From: Paracyclopina nana
Taxonomy: Eukaryota > Arthropoda > Copepoda > Cyclopoida > Cyclopettidae
Assembly (NCBI GenBank): GCA_019096065.1
Contig: JAGUCH010000009.1
Location: 3,792,001-3,856,000, forward strand
Length of the DNA: 64,000 nt
Direction: 5' to 3'
The notes under the pieces are model-generated. The model was given only the letters and a program-made list of their open reading frames with translations, ran no database searches and was not told the origin of the DNA. The translations under genes were made by a program, and so were the position numbers. Below, piece after piece: positions 12,584 to 22,806 of the stretch. Each line of letters opens with the position of its first letter. Position 1 is the stretch's first letter.

Positions 12584-12950
12584 GCATTTACCCATTACTT
12601 GTAAACACTTTTAAAGAAGTCATCTGGTATGCTACTGAGTTTCGCGTGTAAAAGAGAAAGCCATTTTTCCCGCAACCTTCACTATAAAATCACCCAACCT
12701 TGATACTCACTAATTTTCTACGAGGAAAAAAGAACGATAATTTTAAAGAGCTCTCTAAAGGGTTTAATTGGTTTGCTCGTTTTGGTTGATATTGGAGCAG
12801 TCGTCACGGCACAAAAATTGAATAATTCCACTATTCATGCTAGAAAAATATATACATGATACTGTCGGTGCTTACTACAGAAAAATGTAATGTCCAATGA
12901 AAAAAAAAGTTGTAATTTTTAGGCTGATTGAAGAAGAGATAAATACATCT
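12584..12950. other. Convergent gap TMEM117 / Pax6
   Basis: 367 bp between two stop codons. It should hold both 3' untranslated ends. A minus-strand ATTAAA near 12765 is the only poly(A)-like signal I noticed for Pax6. No repeat or RNA gene seen. Confidence 0.4.
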
Positions 12951-15900
12951 TTATGTGCTTTCCATGTTACACTCTGTGGTGACGTTGTTGTTGATTTGCG
13001 AATTTTGCATTTTCTCTTGGCGTCGCCATTTTGCTCTCCTGTTGGAAAACCAGACTTGAACGCGAGCTTCCGGTACCCTGATCATGGTGGCCAATCGTTC
13101 ACGCGTATACACATCAGGATAATGGCTCTTTTCGAACTCTGCAAGGGTAAACTCTCCAAATTAAGCAAGAGGAAGATTTCCTCACATCTAGCGATAGCTT
13201 CGATCTATATTACTTTATTTGGCAGTGAAACTTATGGAGATTGATGCATCAACTTTCAAGGCTCAGCAGAAACTCTTGCTTTTCTGCTCTTGTTCTCAGT
13301 TTGCATTTATTTGCACAAGGAAAAGTTCATTGGGATAAGGATTTGCCTCGACGCTTTCGTAATTTGTGAATAAGGTTAAAGGTTAATAATTCACCCACTC
13401 ATACACCTCTCGAAAGTGCTTATTTTTGGAAAGGATAAAATAAGGATTATTTCATTTGAAGAATTATTTTTTCACGTGACTCAGCATATTTTTTGTATAG
13501 CTTTTGTTTGTTTTTGCTCCCAATTAATTAGACTGTCTCTCAAGGACGTCTTCATATTGCAGTTTGGTCGAACTAAAACTAATATTAGTTAAACTAAACT
13601 GATTTTGGGTAAACTAAGCACTAACATAATGCTGACTAAAGTCCGGTCTTTAGTCAGTTTGGTCTAACCAATATCAGTTTTGGTTAACCTAAAAATTCGA
13701 TTTGAGAAAGTCCTTTAAGCTGAGATTTTTCTATAGCATTTTCTCAAGCTATCAAGAGGCTATCAAGAGTCCAAAGTAGTATGGATTGACATTTTTTGCT
13801 GAAATGCCGTGGAAATCAATTTGTCTTGGAAAAAGTCGATCTAGAATTTTTGGAAACAGAAACCATGACCAAAAAGTAACAATAGTACACCATTTAAGGA
13901 TAATCAATTCAAATTGAGGTATGATTGTCTTTTTTTTCCATGGGCTGCAAACAAAATTTAAAGGTGCTACGTCTTTCTCGACTCTTTCGGGATGAGCGTG
14001 AACGCGGCATTCTAAACCACCAGCACTGCTGTGGATGATGCCAAACTAATAGTTCCCTGCCACCTCAGCAAAAGTTAGACCCCAAGAAAAATCCCTGAGA
14101 GGTTGGGGAAAAGGTGGTAGGGATACATTTTTCTCTACCAATAACCGAAAATCCCAAGTTAGTTAAAATTCCAAGAACAACTTGAACAGCAAGTTCGATC
14201 CGTTGTTCAATCGCTGACCTGCTTGCAGCACGAGCTCACGGCTCAGCACTCAGTCTCAGCTCAAGTTGCTTAGTACATTCTGCATAGTTCAACTTTATTA
14301 TAATTCTGCAGTACAGCTAGTCTGCAAGAAAGTAGCCATTTTAAAATGCGTAAAAATTCATTCGAAATTGCACGAGGACATACCGCACCGGCTACGACCC
14401 CTACCGCATGGACTGGTCGCTCAAGATCACGATTGGAAGTTGAGGCTGCTCAAGACTATGAATTGAGGTAACCGCAAATTTAGACCCTGCAAGATGCAAA
14501 TTGAGGCCGCACAAGACTATGAATTGAGGCCGCTTAAGAGTACGAATTGAGACTACTCAAGACTACAAATTGAAGCCTCTATCGAGCATGCAGACTCTAC
14601 CGCAAATTGATATCAAGCTACCAATAAAGCTCGGGCAAATAAATTCACGTGGTGATTTTTTCCTGGGAAAACAAATCCCCTGGTAATTTTTTTTACCACT
14701 GATGTTGTTACATTTCGTTTTTCTTTATGAGAAATAAGCTGATCAGAGCTATTTGGAAATTGAAACCTAACCATGGATTATCGGTCACCAGTAGAGAATT
14801 GACAAAACTGATGAGGCTGTAGATAGAGGCCCTATAGGCTAGCTCAAAAAACTGTTATGGAATTATTCTATACACTAAAAGGTGCTAAGATTTGTTGTAA
14901 TGTTATGTTTTTATAACTTTCACCATTCATGGCGCTAGCGCGTCCTTCAGTAATATAGTAGTATAGTAGCATAGTACAAGCCGCGCTGCCTAACCACACT
15001 TTCACCTAGCAGGATGTACAATGCAATTTCACCTTGACAGTACATTGTATATACAGTGCTTGGTTGAGAAATAAACTCAGTTGTGGCTTTGTACGAGAGA
15101 AGTCAAGGTATTGCTATAGACACCAAAATATACAACAATTGGTGGCAGCCACTTACCTACAGCCCTGGAGGGAATGAAGAGTGAGTGATGCTGTGTTCTA
15201 TTTAAATGGCTGATAGTGAGGACGAATATTTTGAGGAAGAATATTACGAAGAGGCTTCATCGGAAGGAACAATTCAAGCTACTGCTCCACCACAAGACGA
15301 TACTACAGAAACCTCCGCATTTTCCCAACAATTTCTGTTCAATATGGCTCAGCGTAATATCAAGGCAATTGACGTACCCGAATTTAGTGGGGACCCGGCA
15401 GTTGACAAGCTGCAAGCACGAGCATGGGCTAGAAGGATCGACGATTTACGAGCCCTTGCCAACGACAACATACCAGCTGGACAGCCGCAACGGTGGACGG
15501 ACGAAATGACGGCCATGTATGCTGCCATGGCACTCAAAGCCAAGGCAGCACAATGGTATAACACCCTAAAGGAAGAGGGTTTTGCTCCTAAAAAGTGGAG
15601 TGGAGTATCTGGTCTGAAGAAGGAGTTCCTGGATCATTGGCACCATGAGGCCACTTTAGCCGAACAGTCCGCAATCGAGGACAGCCTGGTGCAGGAGGCA
15701 TCAGAATCCGTGCGGGATTTCTATGACCGTGTAAAAACTGGAGTCATGACCCTAATGGAAACTTTCATCGTCCTTGGTGAGGGCGAGTACGCCACAAATG
15801 ACGCTGCCGTAGAAATGTGCAAGAGGAGCGCATATGTGTTCGCATGCCGGCGAAAGTTCATTCAAGGTCTGTTACCTGCCATCAAGAAGCAGGTGATCGT

Positions 15901-18900
15901 GCATGACATCACGGACCTTAAGGAAATCTTTAAGGTGGCTAAGCGTGTAGAGGCCTCATTGTCAAGTGAAAAGAAAGCCACCGTACCAGTCCCTGAAGTC
16001 CATGCTGTGGAGCAAGCCGACAGTGCTCAGGAGAGCAATCCTCACGACCAGCCTCTGACACTAGGAGCACTTGTGAATCTCATCAATGGCAATGGAGCGC
16101 GAGGACAGGACCGAGGACAAGTGCGAGGACAAGCCCGAGGACAAGTGCGGGGTCCAGCAAGTGGACAGTTCCGAGCCAACGTGGTCTGCTGGTATTGCAC
16201 CAAGAAGAATCATATTGAGGCTGAGTGCTTTTCCAGGCAGGCAGATGCTGCTAAGGGCATGTACAACCCAAGGCCTGGCAGTAAGAGAGCAACAGAGCAA
16301 GAGGCAAAGAAGGTCAATGAAGTTCGTGCCTCCTACCATTCCAACCCTTTAAACTGGTAAACGACCAGGGTGGGCTCCGCACCACTGGTCGTCGCAAGGT
16401 CGTTGAACTTTTCACGCAATCACAAGTTTCAGCCTGCTATCCTCGAATGAGAATACCAAACGACCTTTTGTATCAATCCACAGCCTTGGAGCCACCTTTG
16501 AAATGTTGTTTGACACTGGCTCCAATATTTCCCTGTTATCGCGTATGGCATTCAGGAGAATTGCCCCCCAACTAAGACCTCAGAGAATTACAAATGCTCC
16601 GATGTTACGTGCAACATGTGCTTCCGGAAACCCTTTAAGGATCAATGGACTTTATGAAATAGACTGTATGATAGAAGGCCGACAGTTGAAGTGGCCATTT
16701 TATGTGTGCGAGGGACTCGCACTTGATGGGATCGTGGGTATTGACCTGATCCATGCTACCGGCTTGTTTTATGATCCCATATCGATGGAGATCCGCTCTG
16801 CAAATAAGATACAACTTGAGGCGAGAACTCAGAAGAAGACGTACATACCGGCCAGAAGTGTTGCTACAATCTCTGTGCAGCTAAAGAACCAGGACAATGC
16901 GCCAATAGGCCACTTTGAAGGATGTCTCCAAATAAGCGATGCCGCCCAGCTTTGCAAGGAATATTGCCTCATCCGCTCTAATCAACAAGGAATCGCTAAT
17001 ATTAAGGTTACAAATGCAGGATTATTGCCTATTGAGTTAGACAAGGGTTCTTTTGTGGGGCAAATTTTCAGTGTTGATAAGATTGTCCCTGTTCATGATG
17101 TGTTCTTAAATGATAAAAATGTTTTGGGAGGCCTTCTAGGCAGGTGGAGGACTATATTCTAAAGCATGCAAATCTTAATCATCTTCCTCCTAATTTACGT
17201 CAGAGTTACTTGAAGTGTCTACTTCGTAATTCTGACGTTATTTCCACTTCAGAATTTGACTTGGGTGATTGCACCCTGATGAAACACAAAATTGACCTAC
17301 ATGACCACCGACCAGTTCATGCCAGACAATTCCAGATTCCCATGTCACATCTTGATGAAATCAACAAAAGCATTGAAGAATGGCTTAAGATGGGCATTGT
17401 GGAACCCTGCGATTCTCCCTGGAACTCAAGTATTTTCTGTGTGCCGAAGAAACTGCCCGATGGGGGTACTGGTTGGAGACCAGTGGTGGATTATAGAGGC
17501 CTAAATGCAAAAACAGAGCCCTCTAGCTACAGACTCCCTCTTATTTCTGAATGTTTGGATGACATAGGATCATCAGGTACCCGTTTGTTTTCGCAGCTTG
17601 ATCTTCGACACGGATTTCACCAAATGCAATTGGCACCATCTTCAAGACCCTACACAGCTTTCACTATACCTGGAAAGGGCCAATACAGCTATATTCGGGC
17701 ACCCTTTGGCTTAACAGGGATGCCACTTACCTTTCAACGAATGATGATGTGTGCTTTCCAAGGTCTGACGCCTTCCCGTGTATTGATATACCTGGATGAT
17801 GTGCTTGTCAAGGGTAGTGGGCATGAAGACATGTTAGTGGGCCTTGAAGAATGTTTTGCGAGACTTCGGAAGGCCAACCTAAAGTTGAATTTACCCAAAT
17901 GTAGTTTTGGAACAGAATCTTGCACTTACTTGGGTTTCACGTTGACCCCTGAGGGCTACAAGCCAAATCGAAGGAAATTGGATGCTATATCGAATGTGAA
18001 GCCACCCTCTAATGTCAAAGAAATCAGGCAATTTCTGGGTCTAACTAACTTTTTCAGAGCGTGTATTCCTCAATTTAGCAGACATTCAAAGGAATTGTCT
18101 CGTCTTACTTGTAAGGACAGTGGATGGAAGGGCGGCCCTCTTCCTCCAAAAGCAATGAAATCTTTTGAGATTCTGAAGAAGATGCTATGTATGGAACCTG
18201 TGCTAGCCTATCCCAAACCCGGCCTAGATTTTCATCTCTATGTTGATGCCTCTCAAGGTGCTGTTGATGCCGATGATGGAGGCCTTGGAGCAGTACTTAT
18301 CCAATATCAAGATAATAGTCCACGAGTAATTGGTTATGCCTCAAGAGGTCTTCAGAAGCATGAGAAGAACTACACTCCGTATTTGTTAGAACTGCTAGCC
18401 TGCACATGGGCAATTGATCACTTTGCAGTTTATTTAACTGGTAACCCATTTACGTTATACACTGACCATAAGCCATTAGAGAAGTTGAACAAGACACATT
18501 CCAGAACATTGAACCGCTTGCAGCAACAGATGTTAGAACACAATTTTACGATGCAGTATTGTCCAGGAGCAGAGAACCCTGCTGATTATTGTTCGAGGAA
18601 TATTCCTGAACTTTTGCGAGGTGGTGAAACCCACAGTGTCGCTATTGAGGCCATGGAGGACATGGCAGCTATGAAGAAGCTACAATCTACAGATTTGGTA
18701 GTTGCGGCCTTACTTTCCTTTGTCAAACAAGGACTTGTACCCAGACAACCTGAGTTGAAGCGAATTATTAGAAGATACGGCCCTATTTGTGAAGTCAAGA
18801 ATGACTTGTTGTTTGTGAAGAGTGGGCCTTTGGACAAATCAGTGTTGGCAGCACCGGCTGTTTGTCATGCTGACATTATAAGTGCTGCGCATGCCGCCGT

Positions 18901-21900
18901 TGGGCACAAGGGCATCTACAAAACCAGTGAAAGAATTCGCGAGCAGTATTTTTGGCCTAGTTTACTGGCTGATGTTGAGGAATACATCAGTTCATGTTGG
19001 AAATGTGACAGAACCAAACCTAAGCAATCACAGCCAAATGTGGAATTGCTGCCCCACCAGCAACCAAAGGGCCCCCTGGAGCGGGTCCATGCTGACCTCT
19101 TTGGACCTTTGAGGGATTCAGATGGAAAGAAGTATATTTTGGTTATCACTGATTCTTTTAGCAAGTATGCAGAGTTTGTTGCTCTGGAGAACAAACAACC
19201 TGACACTGTTGCTGGGGCCATTTTTAATCGATGGATTGCAAGATTCGGCTCGCCAGCTGTGCTCATTACCGATGGAGGGGCAGAATTCACATCAAAGTTG
19301 AGTCAATCGCTTTATGATCTGCTCCAGAAAGACAAGCGCAAGACCAGCCCTAGCCACCCTCAGTGCAATGCGGCTGCTGAAGTTATTAATAAGCACATTA
19401 TAAGTTACTTGCAGAAGATGCTTGATACATCTTCTCCTTTGGAATGGGAACCCCTTCTCCCTGCGCTTCAACTCTCCTATAACTGTGGTGTGAGTAAGGC
19501 AACGAAAATGAGTCCGTTTTTCCTCCTTTTTGGCGTGCATCCCAGAACACCATTAATGGATCCAAATCTGGTTGACAAAACCTATTATGGGGAAGACTAC
19601 ATCAGTGAAATCGCTAGACGGATGAAGATTGCCCGTCAAGTTGCTATGGAAAGCAACATATCTTATCGTGACTCATACAAGCAGCTCTATGATGCCAAGA
19701 TCAAGCCAGAAGACTTTAGAGAAGGGTTATTGGTTTGGTTGGATCGCCCGGAACTTCTGAAAATCAATCCAAAAATTCGATCAAGGTGGGAGGGACCTTA
19801 TGTTATTGTGAGTCTCCAGGACACAAATGCTTTGATTCAACATCTTTCCACTAGCAAATCCAGATATGTTCATTTAAACAGATTACGTGTCTGTAAATCT
19901 ACTCCTTCTAAGCCACTGGCTCAAGCAACAAATGACTTACCAGAGACCCTGCCTGAAACTTCATCTTCCAGAGATCCTGCCCATCCAGACACAGGCTCAA
20001 AAGGAGGCTACATAACAATTGAAGATGATGACGTTATCATCATGAATCCGCAAGACCCTCCACCAGCACCCATTCCTTTCAAATCAGAGGAACCAGCTGC
20101 CAGTATTGCCTCTCCGATGACGACAACACCTCCACCTATTAAGCAAGAACCGAACTCTCCACCTGCGGAGGAGGTACTCATTCATGACGATGTGCATGAA
20201 CCCCATGCACCCACTGAAGATGATGAACCACCAGACTTACCATCAAGAAGTAACCCTGGCTCTCCTAGGAAACTACTCAACCGTTTCCGTGACAGCTTCC
20301 GAGGGGGACGAGACCCCACAAGCTCATTGACACGCAATCAGGCTAGAGCTCAACGAGTTTTGATAGAAGACCAGCCTTTACCAGCCAGGGCGCCAGAATA
20401 CAAGCCTGGCCGGGGGCGACCTAAGAAAAAATGATGTCTGCCTTAACATGACTTGGTCATAATTATCCTGTTTGACCTGACCTGACAAACCTGAAGTTTG
20501 ACTTTACACTTTCTAACTTTTATGACTTGGTGGTGGTTTTCGTTAATACCTTCATCCCCCTGTTAACAACAGCTTTCTTTAGCTTGGGAGGGATGTTATG
20601 TTTTTATAACTTTCACCATTCATGGCGCTAGCGCGTCCTTCAGTAATATAGTAGTATAGTAGCATAGTACAAGCCGCGCTGCCTAACCACACTTTCACCT
20701 AGCAGGATGTACAATGCAATTTCACCTTGACAGTACATTGTATATACAGTGCTTGGTTGAGAAATAAACTCAGTTGTGGCTTTGTACGAGAGAAGTCAAG
20801 GTATTGCTATAGACACCAAAATATACAACAGTAACTTGTTGGCGGAATTTGCGTAAGCGACCATGCGCTCTAAATATATTTTAGCCATTCGCTCATTCAA
20901 AGCGCCAAAATGTAAGCACAATAAAAATATCAAAGCTTGAAAACACCTTCCCCCCTATGCTGGCGCCATCAAATTGTGTAGTGGCAAAACGCCTGAACTT
21001 AGCCTAGGCTATAAAAAGACTAGACTGCATGCTTCTCAGGTTGTAAATTAGCCAGACAGTAAATGATCTAGGATTGTTTACCTTTTTCAAGTATGGCGAC
21101 CTGAGAGGTCACAAACGAGGTTCTAGAACGTTGGAATTTACGTTTTGATCGAGGCCCAATGCAATCCTCTTCCATGGTTGTGCTGCTTGGAGTGCGATCT
21201 AGAATTAATACGCATCAAATGCATTGAAGCTGCCATAGTAATGCATCCATTCAGGCGTGATTTGTGATTACATTGTGAACCGCATGTTCAGTCATGTCTG
21301 AAGCTGATAAAGAAGAAAATGGGCGCACGCGTTCACATCATCATTTACAAATGTTTCCGCTGCTTTCTAACTCTCATGGGGCTGGCGCCAACCCTATTTT
21401 GCACCTCATCTTACCGAGCTCCGAGGAAATATGATGCTGATTCTCATTTGCGATAAGCGGAATGTTGTGGCCGCCAAAAGGTTGCTGTTGGCACGAATTA
21501 TTCTGGGCTGAAATCTCGTTCAAGGCAATCGTCACGATTTCTCCGTTCGGCTGGAAACGTTGGCTGCTCCTCCATTTGAACTCACTAAAAATACCACAAT
21601 TCAATTCTCCTATTAGAATGACTATTTTAAGACAAGTTGAAAAGTGAAAATAAACAAGTTGAAATGTAAAAATGATTTGAAAGCTTTTTTTGGAATCAAG
21701 TAATTTCCATAATGCACGCCCATCTTACACTAATTAACGTATCATTTGTGGTAATTTGCTTGCAGTTAGACAAATAAATTATGAGCCGAATAATTGAGAT
21801 AAATAGCATGCTTACCTCGCTTCGTCAATCACATGATGATGAAGATGGTGTACATGGCGACCAATCTCAGCCTCTTCAATGCTACCATTTCTTAGAACTC

Positions 21901-22524
21901 TGTTGATTGAGGATACCTAAGAAAAGGCGCGACGAAGAGAGAAAGCAATTCAATGTGGCGCACTTGGCGGCAAGCTAAAAAATGCTTACACTCGGCACAA
22001 TTTCTTGGGAACAAATGCCATCTTGCACGAGCCTATCCCTGATTTCCCAGGCGAAAATTGACGGGCATTCCTGCTTGTACCTTTGCACAGCTTCGACCAC
22101 CGTCGAAGTGGCCACTCGAGGTTTCGAGCCTCCAATCGCTTTCGGCCGAATTGAACCAGTCTCGTAATAGCGGCCCAGAATTTTGGACACGCATCCATTG
22201 GAGACTTGAAGTATCCTTGATATGTCGCACGGCCTCGCTCCCGAATGAGCTAATTCGACGATTTTCTGCCGAGTTGAGTCTGGTAATGGGCGACCAGAGA
22301 CGAAAACTCCACCGAGCTGGTTAATTCCGGAATGCCCTAAATTATTTATTTATACCCTAAGCTTTGATTCTCGCTTGAGCTGACGAGTGGTTCAATTGAA
22401 CTTTTTCCAAGCCTTAGCCTTCATAATCTGTTAGGCCACAATTTTTAAGCGTACCTTTGGTGGAAGGATCTTCAATGGTGACCGAAGCGTTGTGCGAGGC
22501 CCTGGGTATCCAAGTGGCGGTCAT
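12951..22524 (-). CDS. Pax6: Pax6-type transcription factor (paired domain + homeodomain)
   Basis: Exons in transcript order: 22524-22455, 22336-21990, 21916-21816, 21584-21415, 21198-21082, 13138-12951; every phase matches, giving 330 residues. The paired domain (about residues 24-145) starts [13 protein letters not shown] and carries [12 protein letters not shown], whose Ile, Gln and Asn at the recognition helix mark the Pax6 class rather than Pax2/5/8. The homeodomain ([11 protein letters not shown]...[13 protein letters not shown]) has Ser at position 50 as in Pax proteins and is split by an intron after LEK, as in other Pax6 genes. Pax6 directs eye and brain development. Oddities: a His-rich linker (HVHHLHHHV), a short region after the homeodomain (about 20 residues) with no Pro/Ser/Thr activation tail, and a retrotransposon in the last intron. 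It may be a Pax6 paralogue, or further 3' exons may exist. 5' untranslated exons were not located. Confidence 0.93.
13632..13657. repeat. Short perfect hairpin
   Basis: CTGACTAAAG and CTTTAGTCAG form a perfect 10-bp stem around TCCGGT. Flanking sequence (13560-13690) is rich in AGTTTGGT and GGTTAA-type imperfect inverted repeats, so this may be the centre of a decayed foldback element. Confidence 0.5.
14415..14573. repeat. Degenerate 23-bp tandem repeat
   Basis: Units at 14444-14466, 14505-14527, 14528-14550 and 14551-14573 share the pattern GGCYGCNCAAGACTATGAATTGA; a weaker unit lies at 14415-14437 and a truncated one ends at about 14504. Three units are directly adjacent. Confidence 0.7.
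14901..15137 (+). repeat. 5' LTR (237 bp)
   Basis: Starts TGTTATG and ends TACAACA, i.e. the usual TG...CA ends. It repeats without visible difference at 20594-20830. It contains an AATAAA at 15070-15075 and TATA-like motifs (about 15046). Confidence 0.97.
15140..15157 (+). other. Candidate primer binding site
   Basis: TGGTGGCAGCC starts two bases after the LTR, with the TGG expected to pair with a tRNA CCA end. I could not decide which tRNA it matches. Confidence 0.5.
15206..16360 (+). CDS. Retrotransposon Gag polyprotein
   Basis: 384 residues. The N-terminus is acidic ([14 protein letters not shown]), the middle is a capsid-like region ([13 protein letters not shown], then KKEFLDHW and [10 protein letters not shown]), followed by a Gly/Gln/Arg-rich RGQxRGQ repeat and one CCHC zinc knuckle, [14 protein letters not shown] (C-x2-C-x4-H-x4-C), which binds RNA. 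It would form the particle that packages the element's RNA. The ATG at 15206 follows the leader and has an A at -3. The frame ends at TAA 16358-16360, before the protease frame opens. Confidence 0.92.
   Translation: MADSEDEYFEEEYYEEASSEGTIQATAPPQDDTTETSAFSQQFLFNMAQRNIKAIDVPEFSGDPAVDKLQARAWARRIDDLRALANDNIPAGQPQRWTDEMTAMYAAMALKAKAAQWYNTLKEEGFAPKKWSGVSGLKKEFLDHWHHEATLAEQSAIEDSLVQEASESVRDFYDRVKTGVMTLMETFIVLGEGEYATNDAAVEMCKRSAYVFACRRKFIQGLLPAIKKQVIVHDITDLKEIFKVAKRVEASLSSEKKATVPVPEVHAVEQADSAQESNPHDQPLTLGALVNLINGNGARGQDRGQVRGQARGQVRGPASGQFRANVVCWYCTKKNHIEAECFSRQADAAKGMYNPRPGSKRATEQEAKKVNEVRASYHSNPLNW
16407..17162 (+). CDS. Retrotransposon aspartic protease frame (pro)
   Basis: This frame is open from 16407 (after a TGA at 16404-16406); its first ATG is 16503, only two codons before the active-site motif FDTGSN, so the natural N-terminus probably comes from upstream without that ATG. 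DTGS and a later GIVGIDLI segment (flap/ILG-like) identify a retropepsin that cleaves Gag and Pol. The frame differs from gag and lies 46 nt beyond gag's stop, and it overlaps the pol frame at 17117-17162. How it is translated is unclear. Confidence 0.8.
   Translation, partial: TFHAITSFSLLSSNENTKRPFVSIHSLGATFEMLFDTGSNISLLSRMAFRRIAPQLRPQRITNAPMLRATCASGNPLRINGLYEIDCMIEGRQLKWPFYVCEGLALDGIVGIDLIHATGLFYDPISMEIRSANKIQLEARTQKKTYIPARSVATISVQLKNQDNAPIGHFEGCLQISDAAQLCKEYCLIRSNQQGIANIKVTNAGLLPIELDKGSFVGQIFSVDKIVPVHDVFLNDKNVLGGLLGRWRTIF
17117..20434 (+). CDS. Retrotransposon Pol: reverse transcriptase, RNase H, integrase
   Basis: The frame opens at 17117 and the first residues that look like Pol begin near 17144. 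Reverse transcriptase: [49 protein letters not shown] and the catalytic YLDD. RNase H: LYVDAS..., [10 protein letters not shown] and ENPADYCSR. Integrase: HHCC zinc finger (H...H, CWKC), then [16 protein letters not shown] and a glutamate in NAAAEVINK, the DDE triad; then the GPY motif WEGPYV. The C-terminal 150 residues are Pro/Glu-rich and end in basic [12 protein letters not shown]-hook-like. About 1100 residues with no break. Relation to pro is a -1 step; AAAAAT at 17115-17120 is a weak slip candidate. Confidence 0.93.
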   Translation, partial: KCFGRPSRQVEDYILKHANLNHLPPNLRQSYLKCLLRNSDVISTSEFDLGDCTLMKHKIDLHDHRPVHARQFQIPMSHLDEINKSIEEWLKMGIVEPCDSPWNSSIFCVPKKLPDGGTGWRPVVDYRGLNAKTEPSSYRLPLISECLDDIGSSGTRLFSQLDLRHGFHQMQLAPSSRPYTAFTIPGKGQYSYIRAPFGLTGMPLTFQRMMMCAFQGLTPSRVLIYLDDVLVKGSGHEDMLVGLEECFARLRKANLKLNLPKCSFGTESCTYLGFTLTPEGYKPNRRKLDAISNVKPPSNVKEIRQFLGLTNFFRACIPQFSRHSKELSRLTCKDSGWKGGPLPPKAMKSFEILKKMLCMEPVLAYPKPGLDFHLYVDASQGAVDADDGGLGAVLIQYQDNSPRVIGYASRGLQKHEKNYTPYLLELLACTWAIDHFAVYLTGNPFTLYTDHKPLEKLNKTHSRTLNRLQQQMLEHNFTMQYCPGAENPADYCSRNIPELLRGGETHSVAIEAMEDMAAMKKLQSTDLVVAALLSFVKQGLVPRQPELKRIIRRYGPICEVKNDLLFVKSGPLDKSVLAAPAVCHADIISAAHAAVGHKGIYKTSERIREQYFWPSLLADVEEYISSCWKCDRTKPKQSQPNVELLPHQQPKGPLERVHADLFGPLRDSDGKKYILVITDSFSKYAEFVALENKQPDTVAGAIFNRWIARFGSPAVLITDGGAEFTSKLSQSLYDLLQKDKRKTSPSHPQCNAAAEVINKHIISYLQKMLDTSSPLEWEPLLPALQLSYNCGVSKATKMSPFFLLFGVHPRTPLMDPNLVDKTYYGEDYISEIARRMKIARQVAMESNISYRDSYKQLYDAKIKPEDFREGLLVWLDRPELLKINPKIRSRWEGPYVIVSLQDTNALIQHLSTSKSRYVHLNRLRVCKSTPSKPLAQATNDLPETLPETSSSRDPAHPDTGSKGGYITIEDDDVIIMNPQDPPPAPIPFKSEEPAASIASPMTTTPPPIKQEPNSPPAEEVLIHDDVHEPHAPTEDDEPPDLPSRSNPGSPRKLLNRFRDSFRGGRDPTSSLTRNQARAQRVLIEDQPLPARAPEYKPGRGRPKKK
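20585..20593 (+). other. Polypurine tract
   Basis: GGGAGGGA directly before the 3' LTR is the expected plus-strand DNA primer site of an LTR element. Confidence 0.8.
20594..20830 (+). repeat. 3' LTR (237 bp)
   Basis: Same length and, as far as I can read, the same sequence as the 5' LTR. Followed by the GTAA target duplication. Confidence 0.97.
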
Positions 22525-22806
22525 TTTCTTTTTTTTGCTCCACTGATCTAATAATTATTGAAGTGTGAAGCCTTGCTACATCACCTGGAAAAATTCTTGG
22601 CGACAACTTGCTTTTCCAGTCGACCAAGTTTAGTGGTGGAATAATCCGGCCTCAGACTTATGCCACCATACGATATGAGCTATATGTACGCGGCCGCAGC
22701 AGCGCAGCCTCCATTTTATTCTATATACGAGTGGGACGGCCTCCAAATCGTGCAACCAATGAGGTGAGAGCTCCTTACACAACTTTCGCGCTTTCGAACT
22801 TTATAA
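22525..22806. other. Region upstream of Pax6 first coding exon
   Basis: Only 282 bp separate the Pax6 start from the stop of the upstream 7TM gene on the same strand. No exon recognised. The Pax6 promoter may lie here or beyond the 7TM genes. Confidence 0.4.

Larger units (their letters stand above)
13139..14900. other. Pax6 last intron, part left of the retrotransposon
   Basis: Non-coding. It contains a hairpin at 13632-13657 (10-bp stem CTGACTAAAG, 6-nt loop) inside a stretch of TTTAGTTAA-like repeats, and a run of degenerate 23-bp tandem repeats at 14415-14573. No other exon was recognised. Confidence 0.5.
14897..20834 (+). mobile_element. Ty3/Gypsy-type LTR retrotransposon inside Pax6 intron
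   Basis: The element spans 14901-20830 (5930 bp): LTR, gag, pro, pol, LTR. It is flanked by a 4-bp target duplication GTAA (14897-14900 and 20831-20834). The order protease, reverse transcriptase, RNase H, integrase and a GPY-type motif (WEGPYVIV) after integrase place it with Ty3/Gypsy (Metaviridae). No env-like frame follows pol. By eye I found no difference between the two LTRs over 237 bp and all frames look open, so insertion is recent. It lies on the plus strand, antisense to Pax6, an orientation in which its own poly(A) signal is not read in the Pax6 transcript. Confidence 0.95.
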
